7,185 bases of DNA from Spirochaetales bacterium (GTDB taxonomy: Bacteria > Spirochaetota > Spirochaetia > JAGLYY01): contig JAGLYY010000175.1 of NCBI GenBank assembly GCA_023131935.1, positions 1 to 7,185 of the forward strand, read 5' to 3'. The notes under the pieces are model-generated. The model had not been told where the DNA came from, made no database searches, and was given only the letters and a program-made list of their open reading frames with translations. Shown here one piece after another: positions 1 through 6,940 of this stretch (position 1 is its first letter; each line of letters begins with the position of its first letter). The position numbers were made by a program, and so were the translations under genes.

Positions 1-2
1 TT

Positions 3-44
3 GATATCCCGGGAACCGGTGTGGTACAGTTAGAGTCAGGATGA
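3..44 (+). CDS. 3' end of an unidentified upstream gene (partial)
   Basis: Only the last 13 codons would be present. The frame starting at base 3 is open (reading DIPGTGVVQLESG) and stops at the TGA at 42-44, which forms an ATGA overlap with the MoxR start at 41. The fragment is too short to identify. The competing reading is frame 1 (ending VWYS), which stops at the TAG at 31-33 and would leave a 7-base gap before MoxR. I prefer the ATGA version because the other junctions of this operon also overlap, but either could be right. Either way, the operon probably begins left of the window and no promoter for MoxR is visible here. Confidence 0.35.
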   Translation, partial: DIPGTGVVQLESG

Positions 45-1003
45 AAAATAGTCCCGTAAAAAAGTTGACAGAGATCACCCTTCAATCCCTCGTTGATGGT
101 CTCGGAAAGGTTATCAAAGGGAAAGGGGACTTTCTTACCTATCTTGTTACCTGCCTTGTTGCCGGAGGCCATGTCCTTATTGAGGATGTTCCGGGATTGG
201 GGAAAACAACCGTAGCAAAAACCCTTGCCCGTCTGATCTCTACTGAAGATAGACCGATAAAATTCCGCAGAATCCAGTTCACTCCGGACCTCCTTCCTTA
301 CGATATTACCGGGGTTGATCTTTTCGATCCCGATATGCGCGCTTTCTCCTTTTCGCCCGGTCCGGTGTTCGCGAATATCGTACTCGCCGATGAGATCAAC
401 CGGAGCAGTCCGAAAGTGCAGTCAGCCCTGCTCGAGGTAATGGCGGAGAATCAGGTTACTGTAGGAAACCGGACTCACCACCTTGAGGACCTTTTTTTTG
501 TGATCGCTACTCAGAATCCTCTTGAGATGGAGGGGACATACTCCCTGCCCCTCGCTCAGTTGGACCGGTTTATGATGCGTCTTTCCATCGGGTACCCCGA
601 TGAGATGACAGAGTTAACAATCATAAAAGAGGACCCTTCCCACCGGATACTACCGGAGGTAGAGCCGGTCTGCACCATGGAAGAGATTATCCTTGCCAGG
701 CAGGAAGCGAAACAGGTGTACTGCGACGAAAGGCTTATGACTGCCACGGTAGATCTGAGCAGGAAAACAAGGGACCATGGTGGGGTATCCCTCGGTATTT
801 CCCCCCGGGGGTGTCTCATGCTTATCGATGCCAGCCGGAGTTACGCGCTGTTACAGGGACGCTCCTATGTAATCGACCAGGACCTCATCGATCTTGCCCC
901 GCTGGTTCTTTCCCACAGGATTGTCTTAAATGATTACAGGCTCCACAGGGGAGAATTCATCAGGGAGATAGCCCTTGAATCCCTTAAAGGTATCCATACA
1001 TAA
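41..1003 (+). CDS. moxR: MoxR-family AAA+ ATPase
   Basis: Cytoplasmic AAA+ ATPase of the MoxR family, 320 residues, the normal full length. Members are thought to act as chaperones that use ATP to remodel or activate proteins encoded beside them, often DUF58 or von Willebrand A proteins. Visible motifs: Walker A around 48-56 (EDVPGLGKT, K55), Walker B at 113-121 (IVLADEINR, D117 and E118), sensor 1 at 155-160 (IATQNP), the LDRF arginine motif at 174-177, and sensor 2 at 252-257 (GISPRG, R256). The stretch around 80-112 is the characteristic MoxR insert leading into Walker B. All catalytic residues are present, so it should be an active ATPase. The ATG at 41 is the first start codon after an in-frame TGA at 2-4; its ribosome binding site is weak, which fits translation coupled to an upstream gene. 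Its 3' end overlaps the DUF58 gene by 29 bases. The target is not shown by the sequence; DUF58 and the transglutaminase are the natural candidates. Confidence 0.96.
   Translation: MKNSPVKKLTEITLQSLVDGLGKVIKGKGDFLTYLVTCLVAGGHVLIEDVPGLGKTTVAKTLARLISTEDRPIKFRRIQFTPDLLPYDITGVDLFDPDMRAFSFSPGPVFANIVLADEINRSSPKVQSALLEVMAENQVTVGNRTHHLEDLFFVIATQNPLEMEGTYSLPLAQLDRFMMRLSIGYPDEMTELTIIKEDPSHRILPEVEPVCTMEEIILARQEAKQVYCDERLMTATVDLSRKTRDHGGVSLGISPRGCLMLIDASRSYALLQGRSYVIDQDLIDLAPLVLSHRIVLNDYRLHRGEFIREIALESLKGIHT
962..967 (+). promoter_or_regulatory. Ribosome binding site that fixes a TTG start
   Basis: AGGGAG lies 7 bases before the TTG at 975, inside the end of the MoxR gene. An in-frame TAG at 969-971 rules out any earlier start, and the next usable in-frame start (a TTG at 1071) would remove the first membrane segment of the DUF58 protein. 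The site therefore supports TTG as the true start. Confidence 0.7.
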
Positions 1004-2261
1004 ATTTATCCCCTTCACATCGGGAGGCAGGGTTTTTCTTATCCTCTCTCTCAGCTTCCTTACCATCGGTTTGATCCGGGATGAGCTTGGAGCCCTGCTT
1101 TGGGGGGGCGCGGTTCTCTTTCTGCTCCTTTTTTCATTAGTAATTTCCTTTTTGATCAGAAGGGCCCTTATTTCCTCAATAAACTCACCTAATCTCAAGG
1201 TCTTTCCAGGTCGAATCTTTCCCGATGAAAGAGTTGAGGTGATTTATAATATCCCTCTGCCCGGAATTCCTCTTATCGGATTTACCATAACCCTGGAGAG
1301 CTGTTTTACCTGGGAAAACAGGAGGGTCCCTTTAAGGATACCTCTTTCTTCCGGAGAGAATGAAGGTTCTATAGAACTGTTTCCCTCCCGGAGGGGGAAC
1401 TACACACTGAAGGAGGAGAGAATCTGTATCGAAGATCCTCTTGGCTTTACCCGGACTGAGATTAGAAGGGTCCTGATGGCCTCCTTTCGGGTACTCCCTC
1501 TCCCCCTCGAGGTTACAAACCTGCCTGATCCGTCAAAAGCGCATGGAAACGGCAGCGACGGGGCGCGAAAAAAAAGGAGAACCGAGCTTCTCGATAGCAG
1601 GAAGTATTATCCCGGGGATGATGTGAGGCGGCTCAATTGGAAACAATATGCCCATCTCGGAGAGCTCTACCTGCGCCAGGGAGAGGAAACTCCGGAACAC
1701 CGGCGCAAACAGCTGCTGCTCCTTGACCTTTCGGGTGAAGACACGGATGAGGTCCTGGAAGGGATGCTCTGCCTGGCGGGGGGGATCCTTACCCGGTTGG
1801 AGGAGCGGGGAATCGGGCTTTCTCTTCCGGGGAAATTCATTGGCGCGGGAACGAAAGAACTCCGGGGTCTGCAGGATCTCCTCGCTGGACTCTGGTGGTC
1901 CGAAGCGCCCCATAAGATACAGGAGGTGCCGGGGGTATCGGAGTTATCGGAGCTAAAGGAATTGTCGGTACTTTTAATTTCCCGTGCCGGTTCTCCTCTG
2001 CTCCCGAAGCTGCTTCGCGATCTTCAGGGGAGCCAGGTACACCTCTTTCTGAAAGAACGGGAGCAGGTATCTCTTCCTGTGACCTGGCAGGACCGGCTGC
2101 TATCATTGCTCTTTTACCGCGAGCAGGTCGTTGCCGATGGGGATAGGAGGGGTGGTGAGATCATCGATAGAAGCGCACGCCGGGGAGATACCTATGATGA
2201 AGAAGCTTTGAAAGAGTTCAGAAAAGGGAGGTGGGGCATAAACCATGTTGAAGTCTTCTAA
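975..2261 (+). CDS. DUF58 domain membrane protein, MoxR partner
   Basis: DUF58 family protein of 428 residues, predicted to be anchored in the inner membrane by a hairpin of two helices (about 18-34 and 39-62), with the basic stretch after it and most of the protein in the cytoplasm. Residues about 139-160 match the conserved RGxYxL...DPLG segment, and about 209-236 match the family signature (RKYYPGDDVRRLNWKQYA, then LYLRQGEE). The C-terminal part has the strand pattern of a von Willebrand A fold (LLLLDLSGE at 247-255), but the metal site looks degenerate: DxSxS reads D251-L-S253-G-E255, and the later SD motif reads SRAG around 336-339. DUF58 genes almost always sit next to moxR, and the family is regarded as a MoxR client or adaptor; the biochemical role is unknown. 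Start is TTG (see the site at 962). The gene overlaps MoxR by 29 bases and the transglutaminase by 17. Confidence 0.93.
   Translation: MNPLKVSIHKFIPFTSGGRVFLILSLSFLTIGLIRDELGALLWGGAVLFLLLFSLVISFLIRRALISSINSPNLKVFPGRIFPDERVEVIYNIPLPGIPLIGFTITLESCFTWENRRVPLRIPLSSGENEGSIELFPSRRGNYTLKEERICIEDPLGFTRTEIRRVLMASFRVLPLPLEVTNLPDPSKAHGNGSDGARKKRRTELLDSRKYYPGDDVRRLNWKQYAHLGELYLRQGEETPEHRRKQLLLLDLSGEDTDEVLEGMLCLAGGILTRLEERGIGLSLPGKFIGAGTKELRGLQDLLAGLWWSEAPHKIQEVPGVSELSELKELSVLLISRAGSPLLPKLLRDLQGSQVHLFLKEREQVSLPVTWQDRLLSLLFYREQVVADGDRRGGEIIDRSARRGDTYDEEALKEFRKGRWGINHVEVF
2227..2233 (+). promoter_or_regulatory. Ribosome binding site for the transglutaminase gene
   Basis: GGAGGTG lies inside the end of the DUF58 gene, 11 bases before the ATG at 2245. 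An in-frame TAA at 2239-2241 makes that ATG the first possible start. Confidence 0.65.
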
Positions 2262-4368
2262 AAGCCTTTTCCCCCTGTACAGGACTATAGCTTTTACCCT
2301 TTCTACCGGTTACCTCTATCTTTTATACTACCTCTACCTCCGGGAGACTGTCGCGCTTTCGTTTCTGACGGTTACCCTTCTCATTTCGGTCCTTACAGGG
2401 ATTCTGATTTGGAGATGGAAGCTGAAGGTAATTCCCGCACTTGTGGTAATCTTCCTGGTCCCCTGGATTATTCGATGGTCTTTCCATTCCTTCACCGGAG
2501 TATTGAATTATTTTTTCCGGGGGGCAGGCCTCCAGCAGGTTTTCTTCGACATCGGTTTTTGGCCCCTGTTTCTCCCTTTCATCTACAGCGGGGTTGCCTG
2601 TTATCTAGGCCTTCGATATCCACGGAAAGTTTTCTGGATTGTTCTGGGTAATTCCATTCTTTTTCTTCTTCTCTTATGGCCCCAGGGGGGATATAAGATA
2701 ACGATTGTCGGCCATCCGAGTCTGCTTGGAGTCTCGGTAATCCTTTTTGTGATTTTTCAGATGATCCAGCTGATGTTGCAAAGGAGGCGGTCCCCCCGTA
2801 AGTCCCTTCTTTACAGCCTTGTGGTTCTTCCCATGATTCTGATCCTCTTCCTTTTTCTCCTTGGGTATTACAACGAGGGTACCGTCGCTGAGGGGGGCGG
2901 CTTACTGAAATCAACTTTCTTCCGGTTTGATTTTTCGAAGTATCTCACCCTGGAAAGTGAGATTTCCTTAAGTGATGACCTTGTCCTCCTTATGAGGAAA
3001 GAGGGACCTCCTGCGAACATGCTCCTCCGCCGTATGGTATTAACCGGATACCGCCGGGAGCGGGGATTTTTTCAGGATTCCCCTCCGGGAGACACTCTGC
3101 CGCCAACAACCGTACCGAATCGGAATATCAGTATTCCCCGGCAGTATGAAAAGGGGCGTCATCCGGTGAAACAGGAGTATTTCCTCTTTAACTTTGATCC
3201 GGGGGCCCTCCTGGGACTCAACGAACCCTTCAGGGTCATTCCATTGCGGAGGTGGGATGACTCCTCCTTCCTCCGGATCTACCAGGTAGACAGCCTGGTA
3301 TTAACCAGGGAAAGGAATGGAGGGGTTGAGGCGGATTTATTCTTCTCTAGCGGCGGAGCCGAAGTATCGGCCACGAATTATTACACCGCGTGTGATGAGG
3401 ATGACCCGATCCTTGACCTCGCGCGGCAGATTACCGTGGGGATAGCAAACCGATACGGGAAAGTCAGGGCAATTGAGGAGTATCTTCAGGAGCACTACTG
3501 GTACTCCCTCACTCCCGGAGTCAGCCTGCAGGGGGACCAGCTTCACCACTTCCTGTTTGACAGTAAGAAAGGATACTGCTCCTACTTTGCCTTTGCCATG
3601 ACCCTCATGTGCCGGCTCCTTGAGATCCCCGCCAGGGTGGCCATTGGGTTTTACGTTGATCCTATGGGGGAGGTGATGAATTTCTATCCTGTCCGGGCTG
3701 ATATGGCCCATGCCTGGGTCGAGGTTTTTTTCCCGGAGTATGGATGGATTGAGTTTGATCCCACATCGACCCGTTTAGCTCCCGGGGAAGAATATGCTTT
3801 CGGGGCGGTGGACGCGGTTGAGCTTACCTCTCTCATTGAGGAGATCCTCGATAATAGAGAGGGTATTAGTCCTGTTTCCACCAGTCCGGAAGAACTATTT
3901 ACCGGTGAAAAGGAAAGCCCCTTTAGATCGGGGCTTATGAAAATAGCTGCAAGATGGTACCTGATTCTACCGTTCCTGTATCTTCTTTTTATGGTTTTAC
4001 GGATCCTTAATCCCTATCTCAGGGTCTTTTTTGCCCGGGGTTTTGATCGCCAGGTTCGCGGGCTCTTTCAGGCCGATATGCGGCTTCTCCTCTTTATCGG
4101 GTATAAACGGGACCGGCAGGAGTCGGTCCAGGAATTTTGCAGTCGTCTGGAAACCGAACAGGGGATCCCCCTGGAACAGCTGTGCGGTCTCTATCTGGAG
4201 GCCCAGTTCCGGGAGGATTTTCCCCTGGAACGAAAACAAACCTTCTCCAGGGTGAGGAAGGAGTACTACCGGGCGCTCAGGAAGCGGGTCCCCTTCCACA
4301 GGTGGCTGAGAGGTTTTCTCTTTCCCTTCAATTGGAACAAGAGGGATAGGAACAGGAGGGAGCGGTGA
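2245..4368 (+). CDS. TgpA-like membrane transglutaminase/protease-fold protein
   Basis: Multi-pass inner-membrane protein of 707 residues with a transglutaminase-like domain, in the style of TgpA. Seven hydrophobic segments precede the catalytic domain (about 13-31, 36-56, 62-80, 104-123, 128-146, 160-178, 187-207), and one follows (570-588). Positive residues after segments 2, 4 and 6 (WRWKLK, RYPRK, RRRSPRK) put the N-terminus inside and residues about 208-569 in the periplasm. The Cys-His-Asp triad is intact: C445 in KKGYCSYFA, H489 in MAHAW, D505 in WIEFDPT. The cytoplasmic tail (589-707) resembles the DUF4129 region of TgpA proteins (SVQEFCSRLE, then a Leu-rich segment ending LEAQF). Such enzymes use a papain-like thiol for amide or peptide chemistry; the substrate here is unknown, with cell-wall peptides or envelope proteins plausible. 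Neighbouring MoxR and DUF58 are the standard companions of this family. The 3' end overlaps the TPR gene by 4 bases. Confidence 0.95.
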   Translation: MLKSSKSLFPLYRTIAFTLSTGYLYLLYYLYLRETVALSFLTVTLLISVLTGILIWRWKLKVIPALVVIFLVPWIIRWSFHSFTGVLNYFFRGAGLQQVFFDIGFWPLFLPFIYSGVACYLGLRYPRKVFWIVLGNSILFLLLLWPQGGYKITIVGHPSLLGVSVILFVIFQMIQLMLQRRRSPRKSLLYSLVVLPMILILFLFLLGYYNEGTVAEGGGLLKSTFFRFDFSKYLTLESEISLSDDLVLLMRKEGPPANMLLRRMVLTGYRRERGFFQDSPPGDTLPPTTVPNRNISIPRQYEKGRHPVKQEYFLFNFDPGALLGLNEPFRVIPLRRWDDSSFLRIYQVDSLVLTRERNGGVEADLFFSSGGAEVSATNYYTACDEDDPILDLARQITVGIANRYGKVRAIEEYLQEHYWYSLTPGVSLQGDQLHHFLFDSKKGYCSYFAFAMTLMCRLLEIPARVAIGFYVDPMGEVMNFYPVRADMAHAWVEVFFPEYGWIEFDPTSTRLAPGEEYAFGAVDAVELTSLIEEILDNREGISPVSTSPEELFTGEKESPFRSGLMKIAARWYLILPFLYLLFMVLRILNPYLRVFFARGFDRQVRGLFQADMRLLLFIGYKRDRQESVQEFCSRLETEQGIPLEQLCGLYLEAQFREDFPLERKQTFSRVRKEYYRALRKRVPFHRWLRGFLFPFNWNKRDRNRRER
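4354..4359 (+). promoter_or_regulatory. Ribosome binding site that favours a GTG start
   Basis: AGGAGG lies 5 bases before the GTG at 4365 and 14 bases before the alternative in-frame ATG at 4374. The spacing favours GTG, whose last bases overlap the transglutaminase stop (GTGA). Either start keeps the signal peptide. Confidence 0.65.
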
Positions 4369-6077
4369 GGAAAATGATCAACCTGCTTCTCCTCCTTACC
4401 CTCGGACTGACTGGGGGGCCCTTGATAGCCCAGGACCTTGAGTGGTACCTCGAAGGTGCCCGGGAGGCCATTGAAGAGGAGCGATACGAGAGAGCTGTCA
4501 GTCTGCTCCGGGAGGGGCAGCAACGGTATCCTGATGAGTTGGTTTTATATGAGGAACTGGGGGACCTCTACTATTCCAAGGATCTTTATAATCTCGCCCT
4601 TGGAGAATACCGCAAGGCAAAAAAACTTTCCTATTCGGATTATTACATTCTTTACCGGATTGCCGATTCCCTTGGCCGGCTCAACAGGGATGATGAAAGT
4701 GTCGAGTCTCTGGAGGAACTTCACCGGATGTATCCGGGAGAGGTGGATGTTGTTGGTGACCTTGGCTGGATGTATTTTAAAACATCCCGCCTGGAGGAGG
4801 GGGAGAAGCTGCTTAAGGATGCCCTTAATACCTGGGAGGGGAACCGTACCCTGGCCATGACCCTCGGTACCGTTTACTCCGGCATGTATGAATATAATCT
4901 TTCAAAACAGTATTACCTGGAATCAATTGAGAATGCCCTGGATGATGGTAAACAATATTTTGCCTCCATCGCCTGTTACAACCTTTCCCTCCTGGAACAT
5001 GGCTTTTACCAGTATTCCAACGCTTTAGAATATACCAACCGGTCTCTTGAATTGTCGGAACGGGCCCCGGGCCACATAGCACGAGGGGAACTCTACAAAG
5101 CCAGGCTGGAATATACCCAGGCCCTGGAAGAATACAAGAGGGCTTTTTCCCTCGATTCCACCCCCCTTTCGAAGGTGAACCTGGGAGATCTCTTCCTCGA
5201 GTTTGGTAAACTTGAAGGGGCTTTGAAGGTGATCGAAGAGGTGCGGAATCTCCAGGATACCTCATGGATGTATTACTTTGGAGTCAATCCCCGCCGTCAT
5301 GAGAGAGAGCTCCATGGGATATTAAAGGATGTCTATAAAGGGCTTTACCGGCGGGAAAAAGTAACGATCCATAAGAATATCTTTTCAAGGATTAGCGGGA
5401 TTGTCCGGGGGATCAGGTACCGTATCAAAGAGTGGTATCACCGCTCCCGGTATGAAAGTTTAAGTATCGCCGAAGGGCGGGAGGAGCTGGCACAGGGAAA
5501 TAAACTCGACGGGTGGTGGTTCCTCTTTAAGGGATGTGAGAATCATCCCTCCATGGCGCTGGATTACCTCCTGCTGGCACGGGACCTGGAGGAACCGATA
5601 GCTCCCGAGTCCCACCCCTTTTACCTTTACGAAGAGGGGAAGCTAACCTCCCGACCGGAATTAATTGAAGAGGCCCTCTCCCTGTTTCATCCACAGTGGG
5701 AGGCTTCCATTTCCGCCAAAGCACTGCTTGCCCTGGCAGAGATTTACCGCGAAAAGGGGATGGAGGGAGAGAAACGGAGGGTCTTAAGCAGTCTGTATCT
5801 CCTTAATCCCGGAGCTCTTCCGCAAGGAGGATTTGGTGTTCCCCTCATCCTTAAAGGAGAGGTGTCACGAGAAATGAGGAGGTATCTGGCTTCAGCGGGA
5901 TGTGCCCCCGTGGATGATCCCGCAACCCAGGGGTACCGTATCATACTCAGTATTGAGGATGATCAGTTTACCGTGGAGGACCGGCAGGGGGGAAGGGTGC
6001 TGATAAATGGAGAGATTTCCGGCTCACCTTTCGACCGGGCCGAAGAGCTGCTGAAGATACTTTACGCCGTGAATTAG
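4365..6077 (+). CDS. Secreted TPR-repeat protein with an unassigned C-terminal domain
   Basis: Protein of 570 residues, probably periplasmic. It opens with a basic start (MRK), a hydrophobic core of leucines and a likely signal peptidase I site after A22 (PLIA then QD); no cysteine follows, so it is not a lipoprotein. Residues about 24-297 hold roughly eight tetratricopeptide repeats of about 34 residues, clearest at 58-91 (ELGDLYYS...A...YRKAKKL), 126-159 (DLGWMYFKTSRLEEGEKLL) and 233-297. TPR solenoids bind proteins or peptides. Residues 330-365 are basic and aromatic-rich with no assignment. More helical, TPR-like sequence follows at about 440-482. The last 75 residues look different: alternating strands (YRIILSIEDDQFTVEDR, then GRVLINGEISG) before a closing helix, which I cannot place in a family. 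As the last gene of the operon it is probably a scaffold for the transglutaminase or its substrate. This is inference from position and shared compartment. Confidence 0.92.
   Translation: MRKMINLLLLLTLGLTGGPLIAQDLEWYLEGAREAIEEERYERAVSLLREGQQRYPDELVLYEELGDLYYSKDLYNLALGEYRKAKKLSYSDYYILYRIADSLGRLNRDDESVESLEELHRMYPGEVDVVGDLGWMYFKTSRLEEGEKLLKDALNTWEGNRTLAMTLGTVYSGMYEYNLSKQYYLESIENALDDGKQYFASIACYNLSLLEHGFYQYSNALEYTNRSLELSERAPGHIARGELYKARLEYTQALEEYKRAFSLDSTPLSKVNLGDLFLEFGKLEGALKVIEEVRNLQDTSWMYYFGVNPRRHERELHGILKDVYKGLYRREKVTIHKNIFSRISGIVRGIRYRIKEWYHRSRYESLSIAEGREELAQGNKLDGWWFLFKGCENHPSMALDYLLLARDLEEPIAPESHPFYLYEEGKLTSRPELIEEALSLFHPQWEASISAKALLALAEIYREKGMEGEKRRVLSSLYLLNPGALPQGGFGVPLILKGEVSREMRRYLASAGCAPVDDPATQGYRIILSIEDDQFTVEDRQGGRVLINGEISGSPFDRAEELLKILYAVN
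6074..6077. other. Interlocked convergent stop codons
   Basis: The four bases TTAG contain both ends: TAG (6075-6077) stops the TPR gene on the + strand, and TTA (6074-6076, read as TAA) stops the toxin on the - strand. No space remains for an intergenic terminator, and I see no hairpin with a T-run on either side. Confidence 0.9.
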
Positions 6078-6940
6078 ATCGGCACTATTCGGGTTATGAT
6101 ATCCCTGAAGAAATCCCGTGACCATATATCCAAGCTACGGTGATCCCGTACAAAGGGAGCCACTTCGTCCCGAGCTTTTACGATATCAAGAGAGTCAATC
6201 GCTATCCGGAGAAGCAGCTGTAAATGGGCCGCGGATAACGGCTCTTCTTCAAAGTAGTCATTGGTTTGCCGCATCCTCGACTCGAGATGGGATAAACGTA
6301 CTTCAGGATGTCTACTGATATACCAGACCAGGTCGTACCAATCACGCCCCTTCACCCTCAACTTCCACCGTCTGCATAGGACTGCGTGAAGCTTACCAGC
6401 GAAGAGATCGGGCAGGCTGAAAGTACGGATGGAGAAAGGAAACGGCTGCAGGACATACCGGGTCTCCGTGAAGAACCCCCCGGGCGGATCGATATCTACA
6501 TCGAGCTTGATTTTCATGTTTGAAAGCGGATGCAAATCGCGCAGCAGTTCCTCTGAAGCTTCTATGACGATAAGCTGTTGACGTGTATTACTCTTTAGAA
6601 AGGCCGATTCAATGAGAGTACTTTTGGACTTACGCTTTCGTTCGAACTCTATCTGGAAGCCGAAGCTGTTGATTTCCCGCTTAAGAGCTTGGCCATACGT
6701 TTCCAATGAAAAGCTTCGATCAGGCTTAAGAAGCGAGAAATCGAGATCCTCCGAGTATCGATCGAGACCATAAAGCACCCGGAGGGACGTGCCGCCGTAG
6801 AAAGCGGCGTGCTCGAAAAACTTACTCCGCCAAAGGCCCAGGAGAGCCACTTCCTGGAGTATCTCCCGCAGCGCGTTGACGTAGTCGTCTCTCGCGGACA
6901 GGTCGTAACGATCCATCATAGTGCGAATGGCCTCATGCAT
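6074..6940 (-). CDS. AbiEii/AbiGii-family nucleotidyltransferase toxin
   Basis: Toxin of a type IV (AbiE-like) toxin-antitoxin pair, 288 residues, full length for the family, cytoplasmic. The family has a DNA polymerase beta-type nucleotidyltransferase fold; studied members transfer nucleotides, in some cases to tRNA, and stop growth or abort phage infection. Visible motifs: GGTSLR at 49-54, then RYSEDLDF at 61-68 (D65 and D67 as metal ligands), a third acidic strand KLDVDID at 145-151 (D147 or D149), and the helix AGKLHAVLCR at 181-190 (K183) followed by KGRDWYDLVWY at 197-207. All the expected active-site elements are present, so the enzyme looks intact. The ATG at 6940 is the first start after an in-frame stop (6953-6955), with a good ribosome binding site. 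It overlaps the antitoxin gene by 8 bases, so the two are co-translated. Its RNA or nucleotide specificity cannot be read from the sequence. Confidence 0.94.
   Translation of the reverse strand: MHEAIRTMMDRYDLSARDDYVNALREILQEVALLGLWRSKFFEHAAFYGGTSLRVLYGLDRYSEDLDFSLLKPDRSFSLETYGQALKREINSFGFQIEFERKRKSKSTLIESAFLKSNTRQQLIVIEASEELLRDLHPLSNMKIKLDVDIDPPGGFFTETRYVLQPFPFSIRTFSLPDLFAGKLHAVLCRRWKLRVKGRDWYDLVWYISRHPEVRLSHLESRMRQTNDYFEEEPLSAAHLQLLLRIAIDSLDIVKARDEVAPFVRDHRSLDIWSRDFFRDIITRIVPI

Noticed and set aside
492..499. Run of eight T in the MoxR gene, a possible phase-variation or slippage site between Walker B and sensor 1.
   Set aside because: It is short, encodes conserved Leu-Phe-Phe residues of the strand before sensor 1, and both frames around it are intact; chance is enough.
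926..1198. Antisense open frame of 90 codons across the MoxR/DUF58 junction, and similar long antisense frames elsewhere.
   Set aside because: Low-complexity, proline- and arginine-rich translations opposite well-supported genes; shadows of real coding sequence.
1568..1575. Run of eight A followed by GGAG in the DUF58 gene, a possible transcriptional slippage or programmed frameshift site.
   Set aside because: It encodes an ordinary Lys/Arg stretch, the reading frame continues correctly, and no useful alternative-frame product follows.
1936..1970. Short direct repeat of TATCGGAG in the DUF58 gene.
   Set aside because: Two copies only, coding for a Leu-Ser-Glu repeat in a helix; no sign of a mobile or regulatory element.
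6089..6119. Possible hairpin CGGGTT...AATCCCG just right of the convergent stops, considered as a terminator.
   Set aside because: The stem is about four perfect pairs plus a bulge with a long loop, lies inside the toxin coding sequence, and has no T-run.
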